DNA from: JBBSUQ01 sp964389755
Lineage (GTDB): Bacteria; Bacteroidota; Bacteroidia; Flavobacteriales_D; Crocinitomicaceae
DNA: 53,188 nt
Assembly (NCBI GenBank): GCA_964389755.1
Contig: CAYMEW010000030.1
Coordinates: forward strand, 1 to 53,188
Reading direction: 5' to 3'
Each line of letters starts with the position of its first letter. Position 1 is the first letter of the stretch. Below the pieces are notes generated by a model. The model worked only from the letters and a program-made list of their open reading frames with translations. It was not told the origin of the DNA and did no database searches. Below, piece by piece: positions 25,100-33,144 of the stretch. The translations under genes and the position numbers were made by a program.

Positions 25100-26159
25100 A
25101 ACCCGTAAAATCATTCATATAGATATGGACGCGTTTTACGCTTCCGTGGAACAGTTGGAAAACCCGGATCTCCGTGGTAAATGCGTGGCTGTGGGAGGTA
25201 GTTCGGACCGCGGTGTCATTGCCGCTGCAAGTTACGAAGCACGCGAATTTGGTGTGCGTTCCGCCATGAGTTCGAAACTTGCCGCACGCATGTGTCCGAA
25301 CCTGATCTTTGTTCGCCCGGATTTTGCAAAATACAAGTACTATTCGGCGCGCATTCACGACGTTTTCCAGCGATATACCGATTGTATTGAGCCGCTTTCA
25401 CTCGATGAGGCCTTTTTGGATGTCACCGAGAACAAAGTCGGTCAACGTTCGGCAACCTTTATTGCGAATGCGATCAAAAACGAGATCCTTTCGGATACCG
25501 GACTCGTTGCGTCCGCGGGTGTTTCATACTGTAAGTTCTTCGCTAAACTCGCCAGTGACCAGGATAAGCCGGATGGCTTATTTGTCATCCGTCCGGAAGA
25601 TGCATCCGATTTTATACAGAACCTACCGGTCGGGCAGTTTTTCGGCGTGGGACGTGTAACGGCTGAGAAAATGAACCGCATGGGAATTTTCACCGGCCGG
25701 GACCTGCTGGAATTCCCTGAAAAGGAACTGGTTCGTTACTTCGGTAAATCGGGAAGTTTTTTATACCGCATTTGCCGCGGCATCGATGAGCGTCCCGTAC
25801 AGGCACACCGCGAGCGCAAGAGCATTGGCGCGGAAAATACCTTTTCGCAGGACCTCTTCGACCAGGTATCTATTGAACGCGAAGCGCATCAGATACTCGA
25901 TGAACTCTGGAAACGCTATGAACGATTCGACCGTTATGGCAGAACATTGACGCTAAAAGTCAAATACGCTGATTTTGCACAGATCACGCGTAACCGCACG
26001 GTGTCCGAACCGATCCAGGAAAAAAAGCAGCTACGCGAACTGGCCGATTTTCTGCTCAACAGTATCTTTCCCCTTGAAAAAACCATTCGGTTGATCGGCT
26101 TTCAGCTGTCTGCCTTCGACGACCGGGAGTTACCCGTTCAGGTAGCGCTCCCGATCTGA
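25092..26159 (+). CDS. dinB: DNA polymerase IV, Y-family translesion polymerase
   Basis: A 355-residue lesion-bypass polymerase. I choose ATG 25092 (MSKTRKIIHIDMDAFYASVEQ), which overlaps the terC stop; an upstream frame start at 25041 lies inside terC and adds unrelated residues. Catalytic acids are visible in HIDMDAF (D11) and in PLSLDEAFLDV. The fingers/palm segment VAVGGSSDRGVIAAASYEAR and the little-finger domain (residues about 240-350) are present. The C-terminal beta-clamp motif is not obvious. Its 3' end overlaps the convergent YegP-like gene by 22 nt. No LexA-type operator was recognised. Confidence 0.97.
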   Translation: MSKTRKIIHIDMDAFYASVEQLENPDLRGKCVAVGGSSDRGVIAAASYEAREFGVRSAMSSKLAARMCPNLIFVRPDFAKYKYYSARIHDVFQRYTDCIEPLSLDEAFLDVTENKVGQRSATFIANAIKNEILSDTGLVASAGVSYCKFFAKLASDQDKPDGLFVIRPEDASDFIQNLPVGQFFGVGRVTAEKMNRMGIFTGRDLLEFPEKELVRYFGKSGSFLYRICRGIDERPVQAHRERKSIGAENTFSQDLFDQVSIEREAHQILDELWKRYERFDRYGRTLTLKVKYADFAQITRNRTVSEPIQEKKQLRELADFLLNSIFPLEKTIRLIGFQLSAFDDRELPVQVALPI

Positions 26160-26488
26160 GCGACCAGGTCCTCAACTGATGCGGCTGGCGCATTGCGTTT
26201 CACGGAATCGATGCCGTTTTCCATGCTTTGTCTCGAACTGTAAATCTGGCTGCGTCCGATGATCTCGTGGTTTTTGGCTTTCAGCACAAAATAGTGATCA
26301 TTTCCGGATGAAACCTTACGTTCGTAAGCTGCGTCTTCCGCTGCGTTTTTGCGCACCGAATCGATGCCGTTCTCACATCCCTGCTTACTGGTGTATCCCT
26401 GGCTTTGAAAAATGATTTCATGGTTGCCCGCTTTGAGATTGAAGTAAAATTGCGCGTCTTTGCCTGTGAATATGGTGAACTTTCCCAT
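26138..26488 (-). CDS. YegP family DUF1508 protein, two repeats
   Basis: A 116-residue protein of two tandem DUF1508 units: KFTIFTGKDAQFYFNLKAGN (residues 3-50) and HYFVLKAKNHEIIGRSQIYS (61-105), each with the pattern F.LKA.N.EII..SQ.Y.S...ENGIDSV. The family is small, beta-rich and widespread, with no established role. The second unit ends ENGIDSVKRNAP. It overlaps the 3' end of dinB by 22 nt on the opposite strand, with no terminator hairpin between them. Confidence 0.92.
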   Translation of the reverse strand: MGKFTIFTGKDAQFYFNLKAGNHEIIFQSQGYTSKQGCENGIDSVRKNAAEDAAYERKVSSGNDHYFVLKAKNHEIIGRSQIYSSRQSMENGIDSVKRNAPAASVEDLVAQIGSAT

Positions 26489-26779
26489 GCGTATATTTTT
26501 AAAATGTTATTAGTTACAAGTTAAAAATAGTTCGGCTGTAAATGAAGGAGTTGAGATTTGGATTTTCCACAAAAATGACGAAAGACCTGTTGATAACCTG
26601 TATTTTCGTAGTCCCGAATTACAGTCTGAGCCAAACGCGATGAAACGGTTTGTAAACCTTTTTATGATTGATAATTATATTTTTATGTTTTATAATGACA
26701 ATCTGTCATACTTTTTTTCAACAGATCCGCAACTTAACCTGCAAGGCATCAGTTTCTGTCAAAACCTTAACTTCGCGCT
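26489..26779. other. AT-rich intergenic region upstream of yigZ with inverted and direct repeats
   Basis: The gap has no convincing gene. It contains a perfect inverted repeat ATGACA-ATC-TGTCAT (26695-26709). A 13-nt direct repeat TTCTGTCAAAACC starts here at 26754-26766 and recurs at 26781-26793, just inside the proposed yigZ frame, 27 nt apart. The segment is clearly more AT-rich than its surroundings. These could be operator sites for yigZ or for the divergent YegP-like gene. Confidence 0.6.
26768..26775 (+). promoter_or_regulatory. -7 box (TAACTTCG), 4 nt before the proposed ATT start of yigZ
   Basis: TAACTTCG fits TAnnTTYG and is followed by CGCT and then ATT at 26780. The 4-nt spacing equals that at 4169, 30907 and 51939, where ATG takes the place of ATT. 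Confidence 0.45.
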
Positions 26780-27397
26780 ATTCTGTCAAAACCGGCAACA
26801 TATCGCACGCTTCGCAACTTCTCATCTGCCGAATTCAGGGAGAAGAAATCGAAATTCATCGGCCTTGCTGCTTTTTGTAAAACAGAAAAAGCAGTGAAGG
26901 AACAACTCGCGGCCTGGCGTAACGAACACAGCGGAGCCTCACACCTGTGTTACGCTTTCCGCCTCGGTGCAGATAAAAAGCACTATCGCGCATCGGACGA
27001 CGGGGAACCGGCAAACTCGGCCGGCGCTCCGATACTGGGACAGATCCAGTCCTTTGACCTGACCAACGTTGTCATTGGAGTGGTACGCTATTACGGCGGC
27101 GTGAAACTCGGCGTGGGCGGACTTATCAGTGCTTACAGAACCGCTGCACGCGAAGCTATCGAGGCGGGTACGATCGAAGAAGTAGAGGTCTTTGCCTACA
27201 TTCGCCTACACTTCGAATATGCCCAAATGCCTTTTGTCATGCAGTTTATCAAACAAAATGCGTTGATATCCTCCGATCAGGACTTTGCGCTCACTTGCAA
27301 AATAACGGTAGCTTTGCCGGTAAACAGGCAAAATGACCTGTTAGCGGAACTGGAAGCCGAACCAGCACTGCGCATTGAAGAACTCGAAGCCGATTAA
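26780..27397 (+). CDS. yigZ: YigZ/IMPACT family protein, probable non-ATG (ATT) start
   Basis: The IMPACT-type fold is clear: EFREKKSKFIG at the N-terminus, HLCYAFRLGADKKHYRASDDGEPANSAG, and VVIGVVRYYGGVKLGVGGL. The frame is open from the TAA at 26768 but has no ATG, GTG or TTG before a GTG at 26894, which would remove the conserved first 38 residues, including EKKSKFI. The only early alternatives are ATT at 26780 and CTG at 26783. The ATT start gives 205 residues, close to the 204 of E. coli YigZ. A sequencing error that destroyed an ATG is the other explanation. The M42-like gene follows after 2 nt. The family is linked to translation control; its role in bacteria is unclear. Confidence 0.85.
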   Translation: MLSKPATYRTLRNFSSAEFREKKSKFIGLAAFCKTEKAVKEQLAAWRNEHSGASHLCYAFRLGADKKHYRASDDGEPANSAGAPILGQIQSFDLTNVVIGVVRYYGGVKLGVGGLISAYRTAAREAIEAGTIEEVEVFAYIRLHFEYAQMPFVMQFIKQNALISSDQDFALTCKITVALPVNRQNDLLAELEAEPALRIEELEAD

Positions 27398-27399
27398 GT

Positions 27400-28323
27400 A
27401 TGGATCTACTCAAAAAACTCATTGAAATAAAAGGGGCGTCAGGAGACGAAAGCCGTGTACGCGATTTTATAATCGATTATGTGAAGTCCAATGCGGCAAA
27501 CTGGAAAACAAAACCCGAACTTTTTTACGGTGACGGGTTCCAGGATACGCTCATCCTTGTTTTCGGTCAGCCGCGCACAGCCGTTTTTGCGCACATGGAC
27601 AGCATCGGTTTTACGGTGGGTTATGACAATGAACTCATTAAGATCGGCGGCCCGAAAGTGCGGGAAGGATACGAACTGGTCGGCGCAGACAGCCAGGGTG
27701 AGATCGATACGGAAATTTTAGTGTTGGAAGACGAACACGAAAACCAAAGTTTCCAATGCGTTTCGGATCGCACGATCGACCGCGGAACCATCCTGACATT
27801 CAAACCGAATTTCAGGCTGAATGAAGAGTCGGTTCAGTCGCCGTACCTGGACAATCGCCTGGGTGTGTGGTGCGCGCTGCAAGTGGCTGAAACACTCGAA
27901 GACGGTGCGATCGTTTTCTCAACCTATGAGGAACACGGTGGTAATTCCGTTGGTTTCTGCGGTCGTTTTCTCTATGACAAATACGGATTGCATCAGGCGC
28001 TGATCTCGGATATTACCTGGGTTACGGACGGCGTGGTTCACGGCGGAGGTGTGGCGATTTCCATGCGCGACAGTGGCGTTCCCAGGCGGTCGTACCTCGA
28101 AAAGATCATTGGTCTGGCACGTGAATCGGGTGTTCGCTTTCAACTCGAGGTGGAATCGGCTGGTGGCAGCGACGGCGGCATGTTGCAAAAATCCGACCTT
28201 CCGTTCGACTGGTGTTTCATCGGCGCACCGGAAGATCATGTTCACTCCCCGGATGAAAAAGTCTTTCTTTCCGACATTGATTCTATGGTAGCGCTCTACC
28301 GTTATCTCATGGAACATTTGTAA
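27400..28323 (+). CDS. M42-like aminopeptidase, M20/M28/M42 superfamily
   Basis: A 307-residue cytoplasmic zinc aminopeptidase. Candidate dinuclear-metal ligands are in order: H and D in AHMDSIGF, D in YLDNRLGV, the Glu pair in STYEEHGGNS, D in ISDITW and the final H in DHVHSPDE. The short inserted domain between the first His-Asp and the next Asp resembles the M42 (glutamyl aminopeptidase/TET) plan, though at about 307 residues it is shorter than the typical 340-360. It begins 2 nt after yigZ and is surely cotranscribed. Specificity is not predictable. Confidence 0.9.
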   Translation: MDLLKKLIEIKGASGDESRVRDFIIDYVKSNAANWKTKPELFYGDGFQDTLILVFGQPRTAVFAHMDSIGFTVGYDNELIKIGGPKVREGYELVGADSQGEIDTEILVLEDEHENQSFQCVSDRTIDRGTILTFKPNFRLNEESVQSPYLDNRLGVWCALQVAETLEDGAIVFSTYEEHGGNSVGFCGRFLYDKYGLHQALISDITWVTDGVVHGGGVAISMRDSGVPRRSYLEKIIGLARESGVRFQLEVESAGGSDGGMLQKSDLPFDWCFIGAPEDHVHSPDEKVFLSDIDSMVALYRYLMEHL

Positions 28324-28364
28324 TGACAGCTTGTTTTTAAAATTACACATAACGCACACCGGTC

Positions 28365-29378
28365 ATGGAAACACCTTTACTCGGGCAGTTGTACAAATAC
28401 AACGGAGCAGATTTTAGCCTTGAACGCAACCACATTCCGTACTTTGCGGAAAAGTTCCTCGATCTGAAAGAAGAGCAGGGCTTCAACTACTGGCTGAACT
28501 TTCACTCCATCGGGGACGTCGATTCGATTCGTTCGCTCGGAGAAAAACTGCACATCGATTTTTTTGCGATTCAGGATATACATACGGAGAAAAAACGTCC
28601 GAAGCTCGAAGAGTTTCCCAATTACATTTTCTTTTCGATCAAATCGGCACTACCGACTCCCTGGGCCAATCAACACCTGAACTGTGAACAGATCAGCTTT
28701 ATTCTCGGGAAAGATTTCCTGCTTTCATTCCAGGAAAAAAAGTCGGATCACTTTACGGAAGTACGCGAGCGCATCGAGAAGAATAAGGGACAATTGCGTA
28801 AGAAGGGCCCGGATTTCCTGCTTTTCAGAATGCTGGATGCGATTGTGGACAATTACTTTGAGGTCGTGGAAGAGATCGAGGTGCAATCGCAGAAAATTGA
28901 AAAGAAGATCACACGTCATGCTAAAAATCATTACTTAAAGATCGTCGAATTGCAGAAGCGCAAATTGTTCGAATTGCGTAAGATCGCACTGCCGATGAAA
29001 GAACTGGCCTCTCAGCTTGAAAAGACGCAAAGCCCGATGATCGGCTCAGATAACAATTACTTTTTTGCCGATCTCAAGGACAGCTGCAGTTCGGTCCTGG
29101 ATGAGATTGAAATGAATAAACAGATTCTGGAGGGACTTACCAACCTGCATTATGCCGCCCAAAGTCAGAAAATGAACGAGATTATGAAACTGCTGACGAT
29201 CGTGTCCTCGATTTTTATCCCGCTGACATTTATCGCGGGAATCTACGGCATGAATTTCGAGTTTATTCCCGAACTCGGTATCCACTATGGTTATTTCTAC
29301 TGCCTGGGCGTGATGGCGATCGTGGCTATTCTACTCATTTTTTACTTCAAACGCCGCGGCTGGCTCGATAACGATTAA
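28365..29378 (+). CDS. corA: CorA family magnesium/cobalt transporter
   Basis: A 337-residue channel protein. A long cytoplasmic helical funnel (residues 1-270) is followed by two C-terminal membrane helices, with the selectivity motif YGMNFEFIPEL between them. Near the N-terminus EKLHIDFFAIQDIHT corresponds to the usual H-x-L-x-x-x-D region. The C-terminus ends in the basic KRRGWLDND typical of the group. Length is usual. It is followed by a terminator serving the convergent ndk gene. Confidence 0.96.
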   Translation: METPLLGQLYKYNGADFSLERNHIPYFAEKFLDLKEEQGFNYWLNFHSIGDVDSIRSLGEKLHIDFFAIQDIHTEKKRPKLEEFPNYIFFSIKSALPTPWANQHLNCEQISFILGKDFLLSFQEKKSDHFTEVRERIEKNKGQLRKKGPDFLLFRMLDAIVDNYFEVVEEIEVQSQKIEKKITRHAKNHYLKIVELQKRKLFELRKIALPMKELASQLEKTQSPMIGSDNNYFFADLKDSCSSVLDEIEMNKQILEGLTNLHYAAQSQKMNEIMKLLTIVSSIFIPLTFIAGIYGMNFEFIPELGIHYGYFYCLGVMAIVAILLIFYFKRRGWLDND

Positions 29379-29388
29379 ACAAAAAAAA

Positions 29389-29410
29389 ACGCCTGCCAGG
29401 TGGCAGACGT
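29389..29410 (-). terminator. Intrinsic terminator of ndk
   Basis: On the minus strand, ACG-x-CTGCCA pairs with TGGCAG-x-CGT around a 2-nt loop and one mismatch, then a run of nine T follows. It ends the ndk transcript and lies between ndk and convergent corA. Confidence 0.8.
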
Positions 29411-29433
29411 CCTTCTTTGCAGTATATATTTTC

Positions 29434-29853
29434 TTAAACGATTTCGTTCGCTGAAAAATGGAACTTGCTTTCAATTTCTGCGTTTTCGTCTGAATCTGAA
29501 CCGTGAACGGCATTACGTCCTTTTGACTCGGCATAACTTTTACGGATCGTTCCTTCAGCTGCTTCGGCAGGATCAGTAGCACCGATCAGTTGGCGGAAAT
29601 CAGCAACGGCATTCTCTTTTTCGAGGATCGCGGCAACGATCGGTCCGGAAGTCATGTACTCAACGAGCTCTCCGTAGAACGGGCGCTCGGCATGCACTTC
29701 ATAGAATTTTTTAGCCTGCTCTTCAGTCAGACGGGTCAGTTTCATTGCTTTGATCTCAAAACCTGCGGCGATGATCATATCGAGGATCTTCCCCATGTAT
29801 CCGTTCTCGATCGCATCCGGCTTGAGCATGGTAAATGTTCTGTTAGTTGCCAT
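29434..29853 (-). CDS. ndk: Nucleoside diphosphate kinase
   Basis: A 139-residue enzyme transferring the gamma-phosphate of ATP to nucleoside diphosphates through a phospho-His (H117, in NAVHGSD). Other landmarks: TFTMLKPDAIENGYMGKI at the start, ERPFYGELVEYMTSGP and IGATDPAEAAEGTIR. I choose ATG 29853 (MATNRTF). A frame start 33 nt upstream runs into the promoter box at 29884-29891 and adds unconserved residues. It is a single-gene unit with a strong terminator. Confidence 0.97.
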   Translation of the reverse strand: MATNRTFTMLKPDAIENGYMGKILDMIIAAGFEIKAMKLTRLTEEQAKKFYEVHAERPFYGELVEYMTSGPIVAAILEKENAVADFRQLIGATDPAEAAEGTIRKSYAESKGRNAVHGSDSDENAEIESKFHFSANEIV

Positions 29854-29883
29854 TTTTTCTCTTTTGTGTTTAAAAATTCGGTG

Positions 29884-29891
29884 CAAAGATA
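29884..29891 (-). promoter_or_regulatory. -7 box (TATCTTTG) for ndk
   Basis: A perfect TAnnTTTG match on the minus strand, 30 nt upstream of the ndk ATG. It supports the short start. Confidence 0.6.
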
Positions 29892-30022
29892 CGTTGTTCG
29901 GTTGAATCGCAAGGCGTCAGAAGCATTTTATCAGTTAGAATCCCCAAAAAATGTAAAAACTCGCTCATTCAACGATCTCTTTGAATGAATCAATTGTTTT
30001 TTTAGTAACATCAAAACAAAAT

Positions 30023-30367
30023 ATGCGCATTTTCAAACGAATACTGTTTTTTGTCGTCGGGTTCCTGGTCTTCATACTTGGACTTATCTGCCTGATGCTT
30101 CCATTTTTACCGTTCGGTTGGCTGTTGATTATTGTATCTCTGCTGCTGTTTATGCCCTATTTTCCCTTTTTTAAACGCTGGCTGAGCTGGCTCGAAAAAA
30201 AGGATCGTACCGGTTTCAGCAAAAAAATGAAAAAGTATTCGATAAGTTTTTATAACTGGACGCACGACATTCAGGCACCGAAAGATCATGCGACACGCGG
30301 CACGAGAAAGCCTTCCGTTATTCCCGGGAATAAGCGGATCGACAGTTCGGAAATTGGAAATTCCTGA
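30023..30367 (+). CDS. Small membrane protein, DUF454/PGPGW-like
   Basis: A 114-residue protein. ATG 30023 (MRIFKRILFFVVGF) is preferred over a TTG at 29981, which would add a non-hydrophobic segment. Two hydrophobic helices span about residues 5-25 and 29-50, joined by the proline turn CLMLPFLPFGWL, reminiscent of the DUF454 (YbaN) and PGPGW families. The basic tail (residues 55-114) is probably cytoplasmic. Family assignment is by pattern only. Confidence 0.78.
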   Translation: MRIFKRILFFVVGFLVFILGLICLMLPFLPFGWLLIIVSLLLFMPYFPFFKRWLSWLEKKDRTGFSKKMKKYSISFYNWTHDIQAPKDHATRGTRKPSVIPGNKRIDSSEIGNS

Positions 30368-30422
30368 ATCGGTTCGGCGGATTTTACTATATTTACCGCA
30401 CTGATTAATCATTTCACGACTT

Positions 30423-30866
30423 ATGGACCGCGAATACCGCTTAAAATTTTGCCAGCAGTGTACCAGTAAACAATTTTCCCCGCAAAAAGGGATCGTTTGC
30501 GCACATACCGGGGAACATGCCACATTCGATATGAACTGCCCCGATTATATAGAAGATCCCGTTGCCGTAAAACAGGTTAAACGCGAACTGGAAGCAAAGA
30601 AAGAATACGCAGCTTACGAAGAGTCGATGGGAATGTCGCGCTTCGGGATCAAAGATGGTCTCTGGGCCGGGATTGTGATGCTTTTCCTGGGAGTTCTCAT
30701 TATAGTCGGCGGCGTATTACTTTTCGACCGGCTCTTTTTGTACGCATTTGTTTTGATTGTACTCGGTATTATCGCCATTGTACGCGGAACCAACCGTCGT
30801 TCGCAGGATGCGATCCGGAAAGCACGGTCCGAAAACGCCATCGATTGCGGGCTGGACGATTTCTGA
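30423..30866 (+). CDS. Membrane protein with N-terminal four-cysteine motif, unknown function
   Basis: A 147-residue protein with no family I recognise. The first 40 residues contain FCQQC, VCAHTGEH and NCPDY: four Cys plus His, spaced like a small zinc ribbon. A short charged helix (EDPVAVKQVKRELEAKKEY) follows, then two membrane helices (about residues 77-100 and 102-122) and a basic end. The topology suggests a cytoplasmic zinc-binding head on a hairpin membrane anchor. It lies 55 nt after the DUF454-like gene; TATATTTA before it could be a promoter. Confidence 0.75.
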   Translation: MDREYRLKFCQQCTSKQFSPQKGIVCAHTGEHATFDMNCPDYIEDPVAVKQVKRELEAKKEYAAYEESMGMSRFGIKDGLWAGIVMLFLGVLIIVGGVLLFDRLFLYAFVLIVLGIIAIVRGTNRRSQDAIRKARSENAIDCGLDDF

Positions 30867-30906
30867 GAATTTACATTTTCGCTATTGCAGGCTGAAAAAG
30901 CAGTCG

Positions 30907-30914
30907 TATCTTAG
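30907..30914 (+). promoter_or_regulatory. -7 box (TATCTTAG), 4 nt before the GH20 ATG
   Basis: TATCTTAG resembles TAnnTTTG and is followed by TCTG and ATG at 30919. It has the same 4-nt layout as at 4169 and 51939. Confidence 0.45.
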
Positions 30915-30918
30915 TCTG

Positions 30919-33144
30919 ATGTTAACGAGTTACATGCGTTTGATCGTGCTCTGTTTGCTCCCGTTCTTCGGGTGGAGTCAGTCACCACTTATTCCGGCGC
31001 CAAAGGAATACGAGGCAAAAGGTGATACTCTCAAGCTGATCGCTGCTGAACTGAATCTCTCAGGAGCTTCGCCGGAAGCATGCAAAACTTTTTTAGACCG
31101 TGAACGAACCCGGCGTTATGGAGCCAAAACAGGTATTTCTTCAAGAATTCGCCTGCAACACATTGAAAATTCCTTTAACGATCACTACGAACTGACAATT
31201 GATAAAGATATTCTCATTTCGTATACTTCAGACAGGTCGTGTTTCTATGCGCTGAACACCTTGCTTCAGCTAATTTCACCACAAGCGGACGGAACCCTTG
31301 AAATTCCGAAGTGCCGGATTTCGGATCATCCCGATTTTGAGTGGCGCGGACTGCACCTGGATGTAGCACGCCATTTTTTTACTGTGGAAGAGGTCAAACG
31401 CTACATCGATCTGATGGCTTATTACAAGTTCAATACTTTTCACTGGCATTTAACCGATGATCAGGGCTGGAGAATCGAGATTAAAAAATATCCGGAACTC
31501 ACGCAAACCGGTGGCTGGCGCGACAGTACACTTGAAAATCATTACACGACTTCCCCGAGAACCTACGATCACCAACGGTACGGTGGGTTTTACACGCAGG
31601 AAGAGATTCGTGAAGTCGTCAAATACGCCGCGGATCGCTACATTACGGTGGTGCCTGAAATCGAAATGCCGGGACACGCCCGCGCTGCGCTTGCCGCATA
31701 TCCGCAACTGGGTTGTACGGGAGATACGCTTGGCGTGGAAGGACTGTGGGGCGTATTCGATGATATTTTTTGTACTAAAGCCGTAACGATTGGTTTCTTA
31801 ACGGATGTGCTCGACGAAGTGATCACATTATTTCCGTCGGAATACATCCATATCGGGGGAGATGAGACTCCGAAGACCCGCTGGAAAAGGTGTCCCGAAT
31901 GCCAGAAGCGCATATTGGAGAACGATCTGAAAAATGAACAGGAACTTCAAAGCTGGTTTATCGCTCAAATGGATAGTTACCTGTCGCGACACGGACGCAA
32001 ACTCATCGGGTGGGATGAAATACTCGAGGGCGGACTGTCGCCCAATGCGGCTGTGATGTCCTGGCGCGGATTTGAAGGAGGAAAGGAGGCAGCCGAACTC
32101 GGGCACGCTGTCGTGATGACCCCCGGCGCATATTGTTATTTTGATCACTATCAAAGCCGGGCAGCCGGTGAACCGCTGGCTTTCGGTGGATTTACGCCGC
32201 TTTCGAAAGTCTATGCATTTGATCCGGTTCCGAAAGGACTCACCTCTGAAGAAGCATCACACATCATTGGGGTGCAGGCAAACCTGTGGACGGAATACAT
32301 TCCCGATTTTAAACAGGTGGAATACATGGTTTACCCGCGCGCGCTGGCGTTGTCGCAGGTTGCCTGGAGCGGTCGGTCCAAACCGGAGTGGGATGAATTT
32401 AAGCAAATACTCATCCGATACCACTTTCCCTTTTTAGAGCGTTTAAATGTCCATTATTCACGTGCCATTTTCCAACCCGAAATGGTAATTCGTCAGGCTA
32501 AAAACGGAATTGTGATCTCCTGGAAACAGGAAATACCCGAAACGCAGTTTTTCGCGATCCGCTCGGCAGGTTTGAACTCTGAATTTGAAGCGGTGCCACC
32601 CGGTGGCGTTCATCTGAGTCCGGACTTTGCTTCCGGCCCCGTTGACGTTATCTTTCGAACCGCGGAGCATTCCGATGAGACGATTTATCGTTTCGAAATA
32701 CACAGGGCACTCGGAACTTCCGTTGAATTATTAACGCAGCCGCATCCGAGGTACGCCAATGCCGGCGGATTAACACTCGTAGACGGTATTCGCGGGGTCA
32801 TTCCCTGGCGGGGCAATGAGTGGCTTGGGTTTGATACTTCCGCTATTTCCCTGATTGTTGACCTTGGAGAATCGAGCTCTTTTTCAACGATCGAAGTCGG
32901 TACACTTCAGGATGCCGGTTCGTGGATCCATCAGCCTTTACAAATGGAATTATCCTTTTCAGAAGATGGCGAACACTGGTCGGAACCGGTGATCCGGAAT
33001 TACGAGCAGAAAGTAATGCTGGACAATTCCCGAAAATCCCGTTTTGTGAAAGTGCGTCTTATGGCCTTATCTGAAATTCCCGAAGGCCTGCCGGGTGAGG
33101 GAAATACTCCCTGGACATTTATTGACGAAATCCTCATCCGATGA
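30919..33144 (+). CDS. Beta-N-acetylhexosaminidase, GH20, with C-terminal F5/8-type domain
   Basis: A 741-residue exported enzyme releasing terminal GlcNAc or GalNAc from chitin-like oligomers or glycans. I start at ATG 30919; an internal ATG at 30934 is possible. The frame is open further upstream but overlaps the preceding gene. After the signal (ending FGWSQ) comes a GH20b domain (about residues 22-135), then the GH20 barrel: HWHLTDDQGWRIEIK, PEIEMPGHARAALAAYP and the catalytic pair D315-E316 in HIGGDETPKTRW. Residues about 540-741 contain a small beta domain and a discoidin (F5/8 type C)-like carbohydrate-binding domain. It overlaps cutC by 4 nt. Confidence 0.95.
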   Translation: MLTSYMRLIVLCLLPFFGWSQSPLIPAPKEYEAKGDTLKLIAAELNLSGASPEACKTFLDRERTRRYGAKTGISSRIRLQHIENSFNDHYELTIDKDILISYTSDRSCFYALNTLLQLISPQADGTLEIPKCRISDHPDFEWRGLHLDVARHFFTVEEVKRYIDLMAYYKFNTFHWHLTDDQGWRIEIKKYPELTQTGGWRDSTLENHYTTSPRTYDHQRYGGFYTQEEIREVVKYAADRYITVVPEIEMPGHARAALAAYPQLGCTGDTLGVEGLWGVFDDIFCTKAVTIGFLTDVLDEVITLFPSEYIHIGGDETPKTRWKRCPECQKRILENDLKNEQELQSWFIAQMDSYLSRHGRKLIGWDEILEGGLSPNAAVMSWRGFEGGKEAAELGHAVVMTPGAYCYFDHYQSRAAGEPLAFGGFTPLSKVYAFDPVPKGLTSEEASHIIGVQANLWTEYIPDFKQVEYMVYPRALALSQVAWSGRSKPEWDEFKQILIRYHFPFLERLNVHYSRAIFQPEMVIRQAKNGIVISWKQEIPETQFFAIRSAGLNSEFEAVPPGGVHLSPDFASGPVDVIFRTAEHSDETIYRFEIHRALGTSVELLTQPHPRYANAGGLTLVDGIRGVIPWRGNEWLGFDTSAISLIVDLGESSSFSTIEVGTLQDAGSWIHQPLQMELSFSEDGEHWSEPVIRNYEQKVMLDNSRKSRFVKVRLMALSEIPEGLPGEGNTPWTFIDEILIR

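Noticed and set aside
26640..26897. 85-residue frame starting MKRFVNLF before yigZ
   Set aside because: It runs in another frame over the true yigZ N-terminus, is low in complexity and has no family features.
30757..30918. Upstream extension of the GH20 frame
   Set aside because: It overlaps the preceding membrane protein gene, precedes the promoter box and adds residues before an obvious signal peptide.
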